From Pseudomonas sp. Irchel s3b2 (GTDB taxonomy: Bacteria; Pseudomonadota; Gammaproteobacteria; Pseudomonadales; Pseudomonadaceae), in the NCBI RefSeq assembly GCF_900187445.1, contig NZ_FYEB01000001.1, positions 372,001 through 436,000 of the forward strand: a stretch of 64,000 nucleotides of DNA. The letters run 5' to 3'. The notes beneath the pieces are model-generated. The model saw only the letters and a list, made by a program, of their open reading frames with translations, ran no database searches and was not told the DNA's origin. Position 1 is the first letter of the stretch, and each line of letters opens with the position of its first letter. The translations under genes were made by a program, and so were the position numbers. Of this stretch, positions 1 to 8,704 are shown in pieces.

Positions 1-170
1 TCAATTTGCGCGTGGTGCGGTGCATCAGGCGCGCGCCGACCCAATCTTCCAGCTCCGCCAGATAGCGTGAAACCACCGGCCGCGACAGGTCCAGGTGATC
101 GGCGGCGGCCGATTGGCTACCGAGGTCGACCACCGTGACGAACACCCGCATTGCTTGTAGACGATCCATG
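1..170 (-). CDS. LysR-family transcriptional regulator, N-terminal part (cut by window edge)
   Basis: Only the first 56 codons lie in the window; the rest continues past base 1. The translation starts MDRLQAMRVFVTVVDLGS and runs through the winged helix-turn-helix typical of LysR regulators (SQSAAADHLDLSRPVVSRYL, then LEDWVGARLMHRTTR). It is read divergently from the MBL-fold gene at 284, with 113 bp between the start codons, so it probably controls that gene and perhaps the reductase after it, as LysR proteins usually regulate their divergent neighbour. The effector domain is not visible, so no inducer can be suggested. Confidence 0.85.
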
Positions 171-283
171 ATTTGCCCGCTTTCAGAAACAAACTATGTT
201 CAAGCATCGCATTTTTTGTATCGAACCAGGCAACTAAGCTCTGTCCCATCGCCAAGCATGGCATTCGGACAACGGAGCAACAG

Positions 284-1165
284 ATGATCGGCTTCACTTC
301 AATCAAACGCATTCTTCTGGCAACCGCCACCCTCGGCTTCGCGGCCCACGCCGCGGCGGCGTCCACCCTGACGCTGGACGTCTACAACCCTGGCACCAAT
401 GCGATCTTCCCGGTGACCTCGGTGCTGGTCAGCGGCGAGAAAGAAGCGATTCTGGTCGACGCGCAATTCGGCAAAGCCCAGGCCGAACAAGTGGTGGAAA
501 AAATCCACGCCAGCGGCAAGCAACTGACCACCATCTACATCAGCCACGGTGACCCGGATTATTACTTCGGTCTTGATACCGTGACCAAAGCGTTCCCGAA
601 AGCCAAGGTGCTGGCCTCGCAACCGACGGTTGATCACATCAAAAAAACCGTCGACGGCAAACTGGCATTCTGGGGCCCGAAAATGGGCGCCGACGTGCCG
701 AACAAAACCATCGTGCCGCAGGTGCTCAAGGGCGACAGCCTGATGCTGGAAGGGCAGAAATTGCAGGTGATCGGCCTGGACGGCAAGCAGCCGGATCGCA
801 GCTTTGTGTGGATCCCGTCGATCAAGGCAGTGGTCGGTGGCGTGGTGGTCGCGGAAAACATTCACGTGTGGATGGCCGACACCCAGACACCGCAATCCCA
901 TGCCGATTGGCTGACGACATTGCAAGCGATCGAAGCGCTGAAACCGAACACCATCGTGCCGGGTCACTACCTCGGTGAGAGCGCTCGCTCTTTGGCGGCG
1001 GTGAAGTTCACTGCCGATTACATCAAGGCTTTCGACGAAGAAACCGCCAAGGCGAAAGACGCTGCCGAACTGATCGGCGCAATGAAAAAACACTACCCGA
1101 CCCTGGGCGAAGAAAGTTCGCTCGAGCTGAGCGCCAAAGTCGCCAAGGGCGAGATGAAGTGGTGA
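284..1165 (+). CDS. MBL-fold metallo-hydrolase-like protein, exported
   Basis: A 293-residue protein with a Sec-type signal peptide (about residues 1-25, ending AHAAAA). The metallo-beta-lactamase fold is recognisable from the VSGEKEAILVDAQFG strand-turn, the TTIYISHGDPDYYFG segment and a late PGHY motif. The active-site loop reads H-G-D-P-D-Y where the canonical zinc motif is H-x-H-x-D-H, so two expected metal ligands are replaced; zinc content and activity are uncertain. ATG 284 was chosen because it gives a clean signal peptide; an upstream in-frame ATG at 173 would put non-coding-looking sequence ahead of it. It is divergent from a LysR gene and followed, after a REP pair, by a co-oriented SDR-like gene. 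Confidence 0.85.
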   Translation: MIGFTSIKRILLATATLGFAAHAAAASTLTLDVYNPGTNAIFPVTSVLVSGEKEAILVDAQFGKAQAEQVVEKIHASGKQLTTIYISHGDPDYYFGLDTVTKAFPKAKVLASQPTVDHIKKTVDGKLAFWGPKMGADVPNKTIVPQVLKGDSLMLEGQKLQVIGLDGKQPDRSFVWIPSIKAVVGGVVVAENIHVWMADTQTPQSHADWLTTLQAIEALKPNTIVPGHYLGESARSLAAVKFTADYIKAFDEETAKAKDAAELIGAMKKHYPTLGEESSLELSAKVAKGEMKW

Positions 1166-1203
1166 TCTGCTGAGATTTTGTGGCGAGGGGGGACGACGAA
1201 AGT

Positions 1204-1298
1204 CCTGTAGGAGCGAGGCTTGCCCGCGAAGAACGATGACGCGTAATACCTGAAAAAACCGCGGTGCATTCTTCGCGGGCAAGCCTCGCTCCTACAGG
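1204..1298. repeat. REP/BIME inverted pair, family A
   Basis: Two copies of a REP unit in inverted orientation: CTGTAGGAGCGAGGCTTGCC followed by CGCGAA, and the reverse complement about 40 bp later. It lies between the MBL-fold and reductase genes. The same unit recurs at least ten more times in the window. Such elements in Pseudomonas are RAYT-mobilised, intergenic, and can stabilise or attenuate mRNA. Confidence 0.9.
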
Positions 1299-1381
1299 TT
1301 CTGCGTCTAAATTGCCCCCTCGCCACAAAAAGCCCCATGTCACACCTATACCGATTCACCCAAGCCAACTGGAGAAACGTC

Positions 1382-1996
1382 ATGAGCAAAATTGCAATCA
1401 TCGGTGCCACCGGTCGTGCCGGTAGCCAGCTGTTGGAAGAAGCCCTGCGTCGCGGTCACAGCGTCACCGCCATCGCCCGCGACACCTCGAAAATCGGCCA
1501 GCGTGCTGGTGTGGTCAGCAAGAATGTGGACGTGCTCGACGCTGCTGCATTGCAAGCCGCCGTGGCCGGGCATGATGCGGTGATCAGCGCTGCGCACTTC
1601 TCCACCATCCCCGCCAGCGCGGTCATCGAGCCGATGAAGAAGGCCGGGGTCAAACGTCTGCTGGTAGTGGGCGGTGCCGGTTCGCTGTTGCTGCCGAATG
1701 GCTCTCGTGTAATCGACAGCGAAGGCTTCCCGGAGGAGTACAAGGCCGAGGCCAGCGCCGGAGCCGCGTTCCTGAATACCTTGCGTCAGGAAAAGGAGCT
1801 GGACTGGACCTTCCTGTCGCCGTCGGCGGAGTTCGTCGAAGGTGAGCGCACGAGCACGTTTCGAATCGGCAAGGATGATTTGCTGGTGAGTGCAGAGGGC
1901 CGCAGCTGGATTACCTTTGCTGACTTCGCGATTGCGCTGCTTGATGAAGTGGAAACGCCGAAGCATTCCCGCCAGCGGTTTACTGTCGGGTATTGA
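1382..1996 (+). CDS. NAD(P)-binding reductase, atypical SDR / NmrA-like
   Basis: A 204-residue cytosolic protein with an N-terminal Rossmann motif (IAIIGATGRAGSQLLEEALRR, residues 4-24) of the NAD(P)H-binding atypical SDR group (NmrA/YwnB-like). VVGGAGSLLLPNG near residue 100 corresponds to the conserved strand and loop of this group. The canonical YxxxK is not evident, so a redox-sensing or quinone-reductase-like role is as possible as classic dehydrogenase chemistry. ATG 1382 follows AACTGGAGAAACG, an acceptable ribosome binding site. It may belong to the same regulon as the upstream MBL-fold gene, but a BIME separates them. Confidence 0.85.
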   Translation: MSKIAIIGATGRAGSQLLEEALRRGHSVTAIARDTSKIGQRAGVVSKNVDVLDAAALQAAVAGHDAVISAAHFSTIPASAVIEPMKKAGVKRLLVVGGAGSLLLPNGSRVIDSEGFPEEYKAEASAGAAFLNTLRQEKELDWTFLSPSAEFVEGERTSTFRIGKDDLLVSAEGRSWITFADFAIALLDEVETPKHSRQRFTVGY

Positions 1997-2022
1997 TCCC
2001 CGCCACACCGCACGCCAGCGTT

Positions 2023-2133
2023 GATCGTTCCCACGCTCTGCGTGGGAATGCCTCAACGGACGCTCCGCGTTCGGCTCTCGATGGGACGCGGAGCGTCCCG
2101 GGCGGCATTCCCACGCGAAGCGTGGGAACGATC
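2023..2133. repeat. REP/BIME inverted pair, family B (GATCGTTCCCACGC)
   Basis: Each end carries a small palindrome built on TTCCCACGC and GCGTGGGAA, and the two ends are inverted relative to each other. A second GC-rich inverted pair (GGACGCTCCGCGT / ACGCGGAGCGTCC) fills the middle. It sits between convergent genes (reductase and LysR), where it may act as a bidirectional transcript end. A single unit of the same family occurs at 43019. Confidence 0.85.
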
Positions 2134-2145
2134 TATGAGCATCTC

Positions 2146-3027
2146 TTAGCGGCTTTGCGCCTGCTCCACCAACCACCCCATCAATTCGCGCAACTTCGGC
2201 GAAGGTTCCGGTTTCTCGGGGAACACCAGGTAATACGCCAACCCGGTTTTCACCTTCAAGTCAAAGGGCATGACCAGCCGTCCGGCACTCAGGTCATCGC
2301 CGATCAACGACCAATCGCCAATCGCCACGCCCGTCCCCTGGGACGCCATCGACATCGCCAGGTCCAGGGTTTCGAAATGCTGACCTTTGCCGACATTGCT
2401 CAGCCGAATATCCGCAGCCTTCAGCCAGGCGTTCCAGTCTCGTTCATCGCGGGTGGGGTGCAGCAGCAAGTGCTGTTGCAGATCGGCCGGTGTCTGCAAA
2501 GCCATCGGCCCTTCAAGCATCGGTCGGGAACACACCGGCGTCAGTTGCTCATCGAACAGATGCCGGGAGGCCAGTGAATTGTCCGGCGGCGCGCCATACA
2601 TCACCGCCGCATCGAACTGCTCGCGATGAAAGTCCACGCCGTGTTTCACCGTGGTGGTCAATTGCACTGGCACATCCGGGCGTTCCTTTTGCCACTGCAA
2701 CAGGCGCGGCAACAGCCAGCGCATCACGCAGGTCGGTGCTTTCAGTTGCAGGGTTTCGCGCCTCTCGCCGATCTGCTCCACCGCCTCGTCGATCAGGCCG
2801 AAAATCTGCTGCACCCGTGGCAGCCATTCCCGTCCTTCGGCGGTCAGGCTCAAGCCCCGCGCCTGACGAATGAACAGCTCATACCCCAGATGATCTTCCA
2901 GCCCGGCGATCTGCCGACTCACCGCGCCTTGGGTGATGTGCAGTTGTTCGGCGGCCCGGGTGAAGTTGCAGCACTGCGCGGTGATCAGAAAAGTGTGCAG
3001 CGCCGGCAGGGGAGGCAATCGTTTCAT
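2146..3027 (-). CDS. LysR-family transcriptional regulator, GcvA-type
   Basis: A 293-residue regulator. Residues 1-60 hold the LysR winged helix-turn-helix (LPALHTFLITAQCCNFTRAA, then EQLHITQGAVSRQIAGLE), followed by a periplasmic-binding-protein-like effector domain. The spacing and MKRLPPLPALHTF opening resemble the GcvA branch. It is divergent from the ThDP decarboxylase gene, with 159 bp between start codons, and that interval contains a direct repeat GTATGAC spaced 22 bp. The simplest model is control of the decarboxylase / dehydrogenase / ABC importer unit, with a substrate of that pathway as co-inducer. Confidence 0.9.
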   Translation of the reverse strand: MKRLPPLPALHTFLITAQCCNFTRAAEQLHITQGAVSRQIAGLEDHLGYELFIRQARGLSLTAEGREWLPRVQQIFGLIDEAVEQIGERRETLQLKAPTCVMRWLLPRLLQWQKERPDVPVQLTTTVKHGVDFHREQFDAAVMYGAPPDNSLASRHLFDEQLTPVCSRPMLEGPMALQTPADLQQHLLLHPTRDERDWNAWLKAADIRLSNVGKGQHFETLDLAMSMASQGTGVAIGDWSLIGDDLSAGRLVMPFDLKVKTGLAYYLVFPEKPEPSPKLRELMGWLVEQAQSR

Positions 3028-3038
3028 TGGGATCCAAG

Positions 3039-3067
3039 GTATGACGTGAGGACATGGCTAGTATGAC
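3039..3067. promoter_or_regulatory. Direct repeat GTATGAC x2, candidate LysR operator
   Basis: GTATGAC occurs at 3039-3045 and again at 3061-3067, exactly 22 bp apart (about two helical turns), in the divergent interval between the LysR gene and the decarboxylase gene. It is 12-40 bp upstream of the LysR start, a typical autoregulatory position. No binding data; this is a positional inference. Confidence 0.4.
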
Positions 3068-3186
3068 TTTTTATCCATTGTTGCGGCTACGTGTCGCCCG
3101 TTCCAATGAGGCCATCCCTGGACCTGCCAACCCATCATAAACACTGCGCAGGCCCGGCGTCTCAAACGAACAAAAAGGGCAAAGAC

Positions 3187-4824
3187 ATGGCGACGTGCGG
3201 CGAAGTATTGGTCAAGTTACTCGAAGGTTACGGGGTCGAGCAGGTGTTCGGCATTCCCGGGGTTCACACCGTGGAGCTGTATCGCGGGCTGGCCCGTTCG
3301 AGCATCAACCACGTCACTCCGCGTCACGAACAGGGCGCCGGTTTCATGGCTGACGGTTACGCTCGCACCAGGGGCAAACCGGGCGTGTGCTTCATCATCA
3401 CCGGCCCTGGCATGACCAACATCACCACCGCCATGGGCCAGGCTTACGCCGACTCGATCCCGATGCTGGTGATTTCCAGCGTGCAATCGCGCAGCCAATT
3501 GGGCGGCGGTCGCGGCAAGCTGCATGAGTTGCCGAACCAAAGCGCGCTGGTCGGCGGTGTGGCGGCGTTCTCCCACACCTTGATGTCGGCGGCTGAATTG
3601 CCGGGCGTATTGGCTCGCGCCTTCGCGCTGTTCCAGGCTGGCCGTCCGCGTCCGGTACACATCGAAATTCCGTTGGACGTACTCGTCGAAGAGGCCGATG
3701 ACTTGCTCGCCAGCGTGCCGGTGAACATCGACCGCGCCGGTGCTGCGCCAAGCGCGATCAGCCGCATGACCGACTTGCTGGCCGGTGCCAAGCGCCCATT
3801 GATTCTCGCCGGTGGCGGCGCCATCGATGCCGCGGCTGAATTGACTGAACTGGCGGAACTGCTTGATGCGCCGGTAGCGTTGACCATCAATGCCAAGGGC
3901 ATGCTCGAATCCAGTCACCCGCTGCTGATCGGTTCGACCCAGAGCCTGGTCGCGACCCGTGCGCTGGTCGCCGAGGCCGATGTCGTATTGGCCATCGGCA
4001 CCGAACTGGCCGAAACCGACTACGACGTCACCTTCGCCGGCGGCTTCGACATTCCCGGCGTGCTGCTGCGTGTGGACATCGACCCGGACCAGACCGTGCG
4101 TAATTACCCGCCGAAAGTCGCGTTGGTCGCCGACTCGCGCAACGCCGCTCAGGCCTTGCTGAGTGCGTTGTCCCACAAGTCGCTGGTCGAGCGCCGCAAC
4201 GATTGGGGCCAGGTGCGTGCCGCGCGTTTGCGCGAGGAACTGGCCGCGACCTGGGACGCCCCGACGCTGGCCCAGACCCGCTTCCTGGAAACCATTTTGT
4301 ATGAATTGCCAAACGCGGTGTTCGTTGGCGATTCGACCCAACCGGTGTACACCGGCAACCTCACGTTCAACCCGGAACGCCCGCGCCGCTGGTTCAACTC
4401 GTCCACCGGTTACGGCACCCTCGGTTACGCCTTGCCGGCGGCGATTGGTGCCTGGCTCGGTGGCAGCGTTGAAGGCGGTGCACGCCCTCCGGTGGTGTGC
4501 CTGATCGGCGACGGTGGTCTGCAGTTCACCCTGCCGGAACTGGCCAGTGCGGTAGAAGCTCGCACGCCAGTGATCGTGCTGCTGTGGAATAACCAGGGCT
4601 ACGAAGAGATCAAGAAATACATGGTCAACCGCGACATCGAGCCGGTGGGCGTGGACATTTACACCCCGGACTTCATTGGTGTGGCCAAGGCTCTGGGCTG
4701 CGCGGCCGAGGCGGTTAGCGGTGTCGAAGAACTGCGCAGTGCATTGCGTCTAGCCACCGATCGCCAGGGTCCGACCCTGATTGAAGTCGATCAGACTCAG
4801 TGGATGAAGGCGGTGTCGAAATGA
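3187..4824 (+). CDS. ThDP-dependent 2-oxoacid decarboxylase, probably 5-guanidino-2-oxopentanoate decarboxylase (AruI-like)
   Basis: A 545-residue enzyme of the acetolactate synthase / pyruvate decarboxylase superfamily. Visible features are the N-terminal pyrimidine-binding domain with the catalytic glutamate in TPRHEQGAGFMADGYAR (E48), a central Rossmann-like domain, and the C-terminal ThDP motif GDGGLQ (about 441) to NNQGYEEI (about 468). The family reaction is non-oxidative decarboxylation or carboligation of 2-oxoacids. The assignment to 2-ketoarginine rests on similarity to P. aeruginosa AruI and on context: the next gene is an aldehyde dehydrogenase that could oxidise 4-guanidinobutyraldehyde, and a polyamine-type importer follows. 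ATG 3187 is preceded by AAAAAGGGCAAAG; an upstream in-frame ATG at 3091 is less likely. The stop overlaps the next start (ATGA), implying translational coupling. Confidence 0.85.
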   Translation: MATCGEVLVKLLEGYGVEQVFGIPGVHTVELYRGLARSSINHVTPRHEQGAGFMADGYARTRGKPGVCFIITGPGMTNITTAMGQAYADSIPMLVISSVQSRSQLGGGRGKLHELPNQSALVGGVAAFSHTLMSAAELPGVLARAFALFQAGRPRPVHIEIPLDVLVEEADDLLASVPVNIDRAGAAPSAISRMTDLLAGAKRPLILAGGGAIDAAAELTELAELLDAPVALTINAKGMLESSHPLLIGSTQSLVATRALVAEADVVLAIGTELAETDYDVTFAGGFDIPGVLLRVDIDPDQTVRNYPPKVALVADSRNAAQALLSALSHKSLVERRNDWGQVRAARLREELAATWDAPTLAQTRFLETILYELPNAVFVGDSTQPVYTGNLTFNPERPRRWFNSSTGYGTLGYALPAAIGAWLGGSVEGGARPPVVCLIGDGGLQFTLPELASAVEARTPVIVLLWNNQGYEEIKKYMVNRDIEPVGVDIYTPDFIGVAKALGCAAEAVSGVEELRSALRLATDRQGPTLIEVDQTQWMKAVSK

Positions 4825-6281
4825 GTTCTTCTACGACGTTCCCGACCACGCTTGATGGCCTGTACATCGACGGCCAATGGTCTGCTGGCAACGAACATTT
4901 GCGCGTGATCAACCCAGCGACGGAAGCGATGCTGACAACTGTTAATGGCGGCGATGAACACGCTGTCGATCAGTCCGTCACGGCGGCGACCAACGCTTTC
5001 AAAGAATGGTCGAAAACCACCGGTGCCGAACGCGGGGCGATCCTGCGCAGAATCGCCGCTGGCGTACAGGCCGGTCGCGAACAGTTGATGAAGTTGCAGT
5101 CGAGTAACAACGGCAAACCGCTGTTTGAAGCGGCCATTGATGTCGACGATGTAATCGCCACGTTCGAATATTACGCCGATCTGGCCGAAGGCCTGGACGC
5201 GAAACAGGACAGCGCCGTGGCGTTGCCGAGCGACGATTTCAGCGCCCGGTTGCGCCGCGAGCCATGCGGTGTGGTGGGGCTGATCGTGCCGTGGAATTTC
5301 CCGATGGTCACCACCGCCTGGAAACTCGCTCCGGCCCTGGCCGCCGGTTGCTGCGTGGTGCTTAAACCGTCTGAAGTGACACCGCTGCCGGAGCTGGAAC
5401 TGGCGACGATCATCGCCGAGGCTGGTCTGCCAAACGGTGTGTTCAATCTGGTCTGCGGTACTGGCTTGGCTGTCGGCGCACCGCTGTCGGCTGACCCACG
5501 CATCGCCAAGATTTCCTTCACCGGCAGCAACGCGGTGGGCGTGCAGGTGATGCAGCGGGCAGCGGAAACCGTGAAGGGTGTGAGCCTGGAACTGGGCGGT
5601 AAATCCTCGCTGCTGGTGCTCGCCGATGCCGACATCGAGCTGGCCGTGGAAGTGGCCTGTGGCGGCGGCTTCTTCAACGCCGGGCAGATGTGTTCCGCCA
5701 CCAGCCGCGTGCTGGTAGCCGATGAGCTGGCGGATGAATTCGTAGCGCGATTGAAGGCGCGCGCCGAAGCCATTCACGTGGCCGACCCGTTCGACCCGAA
5801 CGTGGAAATGGGCGCCCTGGTCAATCAGGCGCAATACCAACGCGTGCTGGGCCACATCGATCGTGGTTTGAGCGCTGGGGCGAAGCTGATCTGCGGCGGT
5901 AATCGCCCGGCAGACCTGCCACGCGGCTATTTTTTGCAGCCGACCATTTTCATCGACGTGCCCCTCGACAGTGCGCTGTGGTGCGAAGAGATTTTCGGCC
6001 CGGTGATCTGCGTACGTAGTTTCACCTCTGAAGCCGAGGCAATTGCCTTGGCCAACGACAGCCAATTTGGCTTGGTCGCCAGCGTGGTCACGCGCGACGC
6101 CGAAGCGGCCGATCGGGTCGCCAACGCTTTGCAGGCGGGGCTTGTGTGGATCAACGCGCCGCAAGTGATCTTCCCGCAGACCGCCTGGGGTGGCTACAAA
6201 CAGAGCAGCATCGGCCGTGAACTGGGGCCGTGGGGCTTGCAGGCTTTCCAGGAAATAAAACACGTGATTCGGGCCGTCTGA
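4821..6281 (+). CDS. NAD(P)-dependent aldehyde dehydrogenase (aminoaldehyde / guanidinobutyraldehyde type)
   Basis: A 486-residue class-I aldehyde dehydrogenase. PWNFPMVTTAWKLAPALAAG is the cofactor-binding segment, E257 in LELGGKS is the general base and C291 in NAGQMCSATSR is the catalytic thiol. The closest recognisable relatives are betaine-, aminobutyraldehyde- and 4-guanidinobutyraldehyde dehydrogenases. The start overlaps the decarboxylase stop by four bases (ATGA), so both are on one transcript. Inferred role: oxidation of the aldehyde made by the decarboxylase, for example 4-guanidinobutyraldehyde to 4-guanidinobutyrate. Confidence 0.92.
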   Translation: MSSSTTFPTTLDGLYIDGQWSAGNEHLRVINPATEAMLTTVNGGDEHAVDQSVTAATNAFKEWSKTTGAERGAILRRIAAGVQAGREQLMKLQSSNNGKPLFEAAIDVDDVIATFEYYADLAEGLDAKQDSAVALPSDDFSARLRREPCGVVGLIVPWNFPMVTTAWKLAPALAAGCCVVLKPSEVTPLPELELATIIAEAGLPNGVFNLVCGTGLAVGAPLSADPRIAKISFTGSNAVGVQVMQRAAETVKGVSLELGGKSSLLVLADADIELAVEVACGGGFFNAGQMCSATSRVLVADELADEFVARLKARAEAIHVADPFDPNVEMGALVNQAQYQRVLGHIDRGLSAGAKLICGGNRPADLPRGYFLQPTIFIDVPLDSALWCEEIFGPVICVRSFTSEAEAIALANDSQFGLVASVVTRDAEAADRVANALQAGLVWINAPQVIFPQTAWGGYKQSSIGRELGPWGLQAFQEIKHVIRAV

Positions 6282-6300
6282 CAGCACGAAAAAGGTGAGC

Positions 6301-6323
6301 GCATGCCTCGCGATGAGGCATGC
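6301..6323. other. Perfect 9-bp stem-loop between dehydrogenase and binding-protein genes
   Basis: GCATGCCTC, loop GCGAT, GAGGCATGC. No T-run follows on either strand, so it is not a classical terminator. It lies 20 bp after the dehydrogenase stop and about 180 bp before the binding-protein start. It could be an mRNA processing or stabiliser structure; the rest of this 218-bp gap shows nothing else I recognise. Confidence 0.45.
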
Positions 6324-6499
6324 ACCAGCGTCATGGCTTCAATGAGTTTTTATCGATAGTCAGGTGTTTTGCACGACCTCAGGATGAACCCGCTGGCATC
6401 GCCAAGGCCCATTGAAACCGGGGGCTTGAAGCGGATCTGGCCGCGCGGATGCAACGGTTGCGACCAACCTCATACTTAAAAAAACAAAGGGAGTCCTTC

Positions 6500-7603
6500 A
6501 TGGGCGAGCACGATCTGAACAGACGTCAATTCATCAAAACCGTGGGCGTAGCGTCCGTGGCTGCGGCGGCCATGAGCATGCCGTTCATCAAGGCCAATGC
6601 CAGCGATACACGCTTCCAGGGCAAGACCTTGCGCTTGCTGACCTGGTCCGATGACACCGGCCTTGCGGCACTACGCAACATCGCCGCGACCTTCGAAGCC
6701 AAGTACGGCTGCAAAGTCATCGCCGACCGCACCGGCAGCACCTCGGAAATGGTCGCCAAGCTCAAGGCCGGCGGTGATCGTCCACAGTACGACATCATCA
6801 CGCTGGCCGGCGTCGGCGCCGAAGGTCTGGCCGCCGCCAATCTGCTGGAAAAACCCGATCTCAACCGCATCCCTAACCTGATCGACGTGCCGGAGCAATA
6901 CCGCACCGGCGCCAACGGTCACGGCATCGGTTACCTGCTGTGGTGCAACAGCCTGGTCTACAGCACCCGCACCATCAAAGAGGCACCGCAGAGCTACGCC
7001 GCACTGTGGGACGCGGAGCTGTCGCCGAATATCTTCCTGCCGCCACCGAACTGGACCGAGGCCATGGACCTGATCATCATCGCCGCCAAACTGGCCGGTG
7101 GTGACGAACACAACATCGAGCCAGGCTTCAAGAAACTCGCCGAGCTGAAAGATCGCGTCGTGACCCTGGGTGAAAACCCGAACCAGATCGCCGAGCTGTT
7201 CCGCACCGGTTCGCTGGACATGGGCGGCTTGTACGCGCCAGCGTTTTTCCCAAAACAGATTCGCGATCCGGCCTACGGCCTGGGCGCCACCTTCGGCATG
7301 AAGGAAGGCTTCTACACCGACCTGATGTTGTCGGTGATGCCGAAGAATCGCCCGGGCGATATCGATTTGGCCTACGCCTTCATCAACCACTCTCTGGACC
7401 CGCTGGTGCAGGGCAAGATGGCCGAAGACATCTACAACGGCCCGGTCAACGCCAAGGCAATCATCTCCGCCGAAGCGCGCAAGAGCCCCTACATCCTCAC
7501 GCCGGAGCAGATTGCCGAGAAGGCGAGCATGCACGACAACGCCTTCCTGGCCACCGTGCATGACCAATGGATTCGTCGTTACACGGAAATCTTTTCTTCC
7601 TGA
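6500..7603 (+). CDS. ABC transporter substrate-binding protein, PotD/PotF type, Tat-exported
   Basis: A 367-residue periplasmic binding protein of the spermidine/putrescine class. Residues 7-35 form a twin-arginine signal (NRRQFIKTVGVASVAAAAMS), so export is probably through Tat in folded form. The mature part begins LRLLTWSDDTGLAALRNIAATF and shows the two-lobed layout of family-1 polyamine receptors. ATG 6500 follows AAGGGAGTCCTTC. With the two permeases and ATPase downstream it makes a complete importer; position after the decarboxylase and dehydrogenase suggests a guanidino or diamine ligand, which is inference. Confidence 0.88.
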   Translation: MGEHDLNRRQFIKTVGVASVAAAAMSMPFIKANASDTRFQGKTLRLLTWSDDTGLAALRNIAATFEAKYGCKVIADRTGSTSEMVAKLKAGGDRPQYDIITLAGVGAEGLAAANLLEKPDLNRIPNLIDVPEQYRTGANGHGIGYLLWCNSLVYSTRTIKEAPQSYAALWDAELSPNIFLPPPNWTEAMDLIIIAAKLAGGDEHNIEPGFKKLAELKDRVVTLGENPNQIAELFRTGSLDMGGLYAPAFFPKQIRDPAYGLGATFGMKEGFYTDLMLSVMPKNRPGDIDLAYAFINHSLDPLVQGKMAEDIYNGPVNAKAIISAEARKSPYILTPEQIAEKASMHDNAFLATVHDQWIRRYTEIFSS

Positions 7604-7642
7604 TCGAGTGGCGAACACAGGTCTTCAAACCACTGAAGATCC

Positions 7643-7736
7643 CTTGTAGGAGCGGGCTTGCCCGCGAAAGCGTCGGCACATCCAGCATTTAAGTGACTGG
7701 CACTCAGCCTTCGCGGGCAAGCCCGCTCCTACAGGG
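7643..7736. repeat. REP/BIME inverted pair, family A (GAGCGGGCTTGCCC variant)
   Basis: TTGTAGGAGCGGGCTTGCCC plus GCGAA and its inverted partner about 40 bp later. It separates the binding-protein gene from the permease genes inside what looks like one operon. BIMEs here are known to allow differential stability of the upstream binding-protein mRNA, which is needed in excess over the permeases. Confidence 0.88.
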
Positions 7737-7795
7737 ACCCAGGTGGTTTCAAGTCTTGTGTTTGTCAGCTGCTTTCCATTGACGAGACCCTTGCT

Positions 7796-8704
7796 ATGGA
7801 ACACCAACCTCTGACCCATCCGCTAAGCGCCGTACCAACGCGCGCCAATCGGGGTGTCTCACCGACGGCGCGTGCGTGGTTTTTTCTCTCGCCGTCGATG
7901 CTGTTTCTCGGCGTGCTGATTGCCGCCAGCCTGCTAGTGCTGCGCATGAGCGTCGGTACCAAAGGCGCGGAGTGGACCGGGTTCAGCCTGGCCAGTTACG
8001 CGCAATTGCTGGAACCCTATTACCTCAAATCGTTGCTGCTGACGTTGCGCCTGGCGCTGATCAGCGCGGTGATTGCGGTGCTGCTGGCGATCCCGGTGGC
8101 TTACACCATGTCGCGGCTAACCTCACCGTTCGTGCGACGGATCTTCCTCGCGGCGGTGCTGCTGCCCTTGCTGGTCAACCTGCTGCTGCAAAGCTACGGC
8201 TGGCTGGTGATTCTCGGCCCCGGCGGCATGCTCAATCAGGCGCTGATGGGTCTGGGTTTGATCAAACGCCCGATCATGCTGCTGTACAACCAGAACGGCG
8301 TATTGATGGGGCTGGTGCAAACCGCCTTCCCGTTGGCCGTGCTGCCGATTGCCAGCGCCATGCGCGGCGTCGCTCGCACTTATGAAGAAGCCGCTGCCAC
8401 CCTCGGCGCCAGTCGCTTGCAGGTGTTTCGCCAAGTGGTGTTGCCGATGAGTTTGCCGGGGATTATCACTGGCGCGACGTTGGTGTTCGCCTACAACGCC
8501 AGTAGTTTTGTGGTGCCGCTGCTGCTCGGTGGTCGGCGCGTGCCGATGCTGGCGGTGATGGTGCATGACCAGATCGCCCCGCTGATGAACTGGCCCGCCG
8601 CGTCCGCTGCCGGTGTGGTGCTGATCGTCACCACCCTGGCGATCATGACCTTGTCCGAATACATCACCGGCTGTCGTCGGCGCATGCTGGAGGCTTCCCA
8701 ATGA
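7796..8704 (+). CDS. ABC transporter permease, PotB type
   Basis: A 302-residue inner-membrane permease. After a cytoplasmic N-terminus of about 30 residues come six hydrophobic segments. The ATPase-contacting EAA loop is seen in ARTYEEAAATLGASRLQVFRQVVLP (about residues 195-220), typical of the PotB/YdcU group. The stop overlaps the next start (ATGA at 8701), so the two permeases are translationally coupled and should form the heterodimeric channel. Confidence 0.9.
   Translation: MEHQPLTHPLSAVPTRANRGVSPTARAWFFLSPSMLFLGVLIAASLLVLRMSVGTKGAEWTGFSLASYAQLLEPYYLKSLLLTLRLALISAVIAVLLAIPVAYTMSRLTSPFVRRIFLAAVLLPLLVNLLLQSYGWLVILGPGGMLNQALMGLGLIKRPIMLLYNQNGVLMGLVQTAFPLAVLPIASAMRGVARTYEEAAATLGASRLQVFRQVVLPMSLPGIITGATLVFAYNASSFVVPLLLGGRRVPMLAVMVHDQIAPLMNWPAASAAGVVLIVTTLAIMTLSEYITGCRRRMLEASQ

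Noticed and set aside
6301..6323. Hairpin GCATGCCTC/GAGGCATGC as terminator of the decarboxylase-dehydrogenase transcript
   Set aside because: No T-run on either strand; recorded only as a stem-loop.
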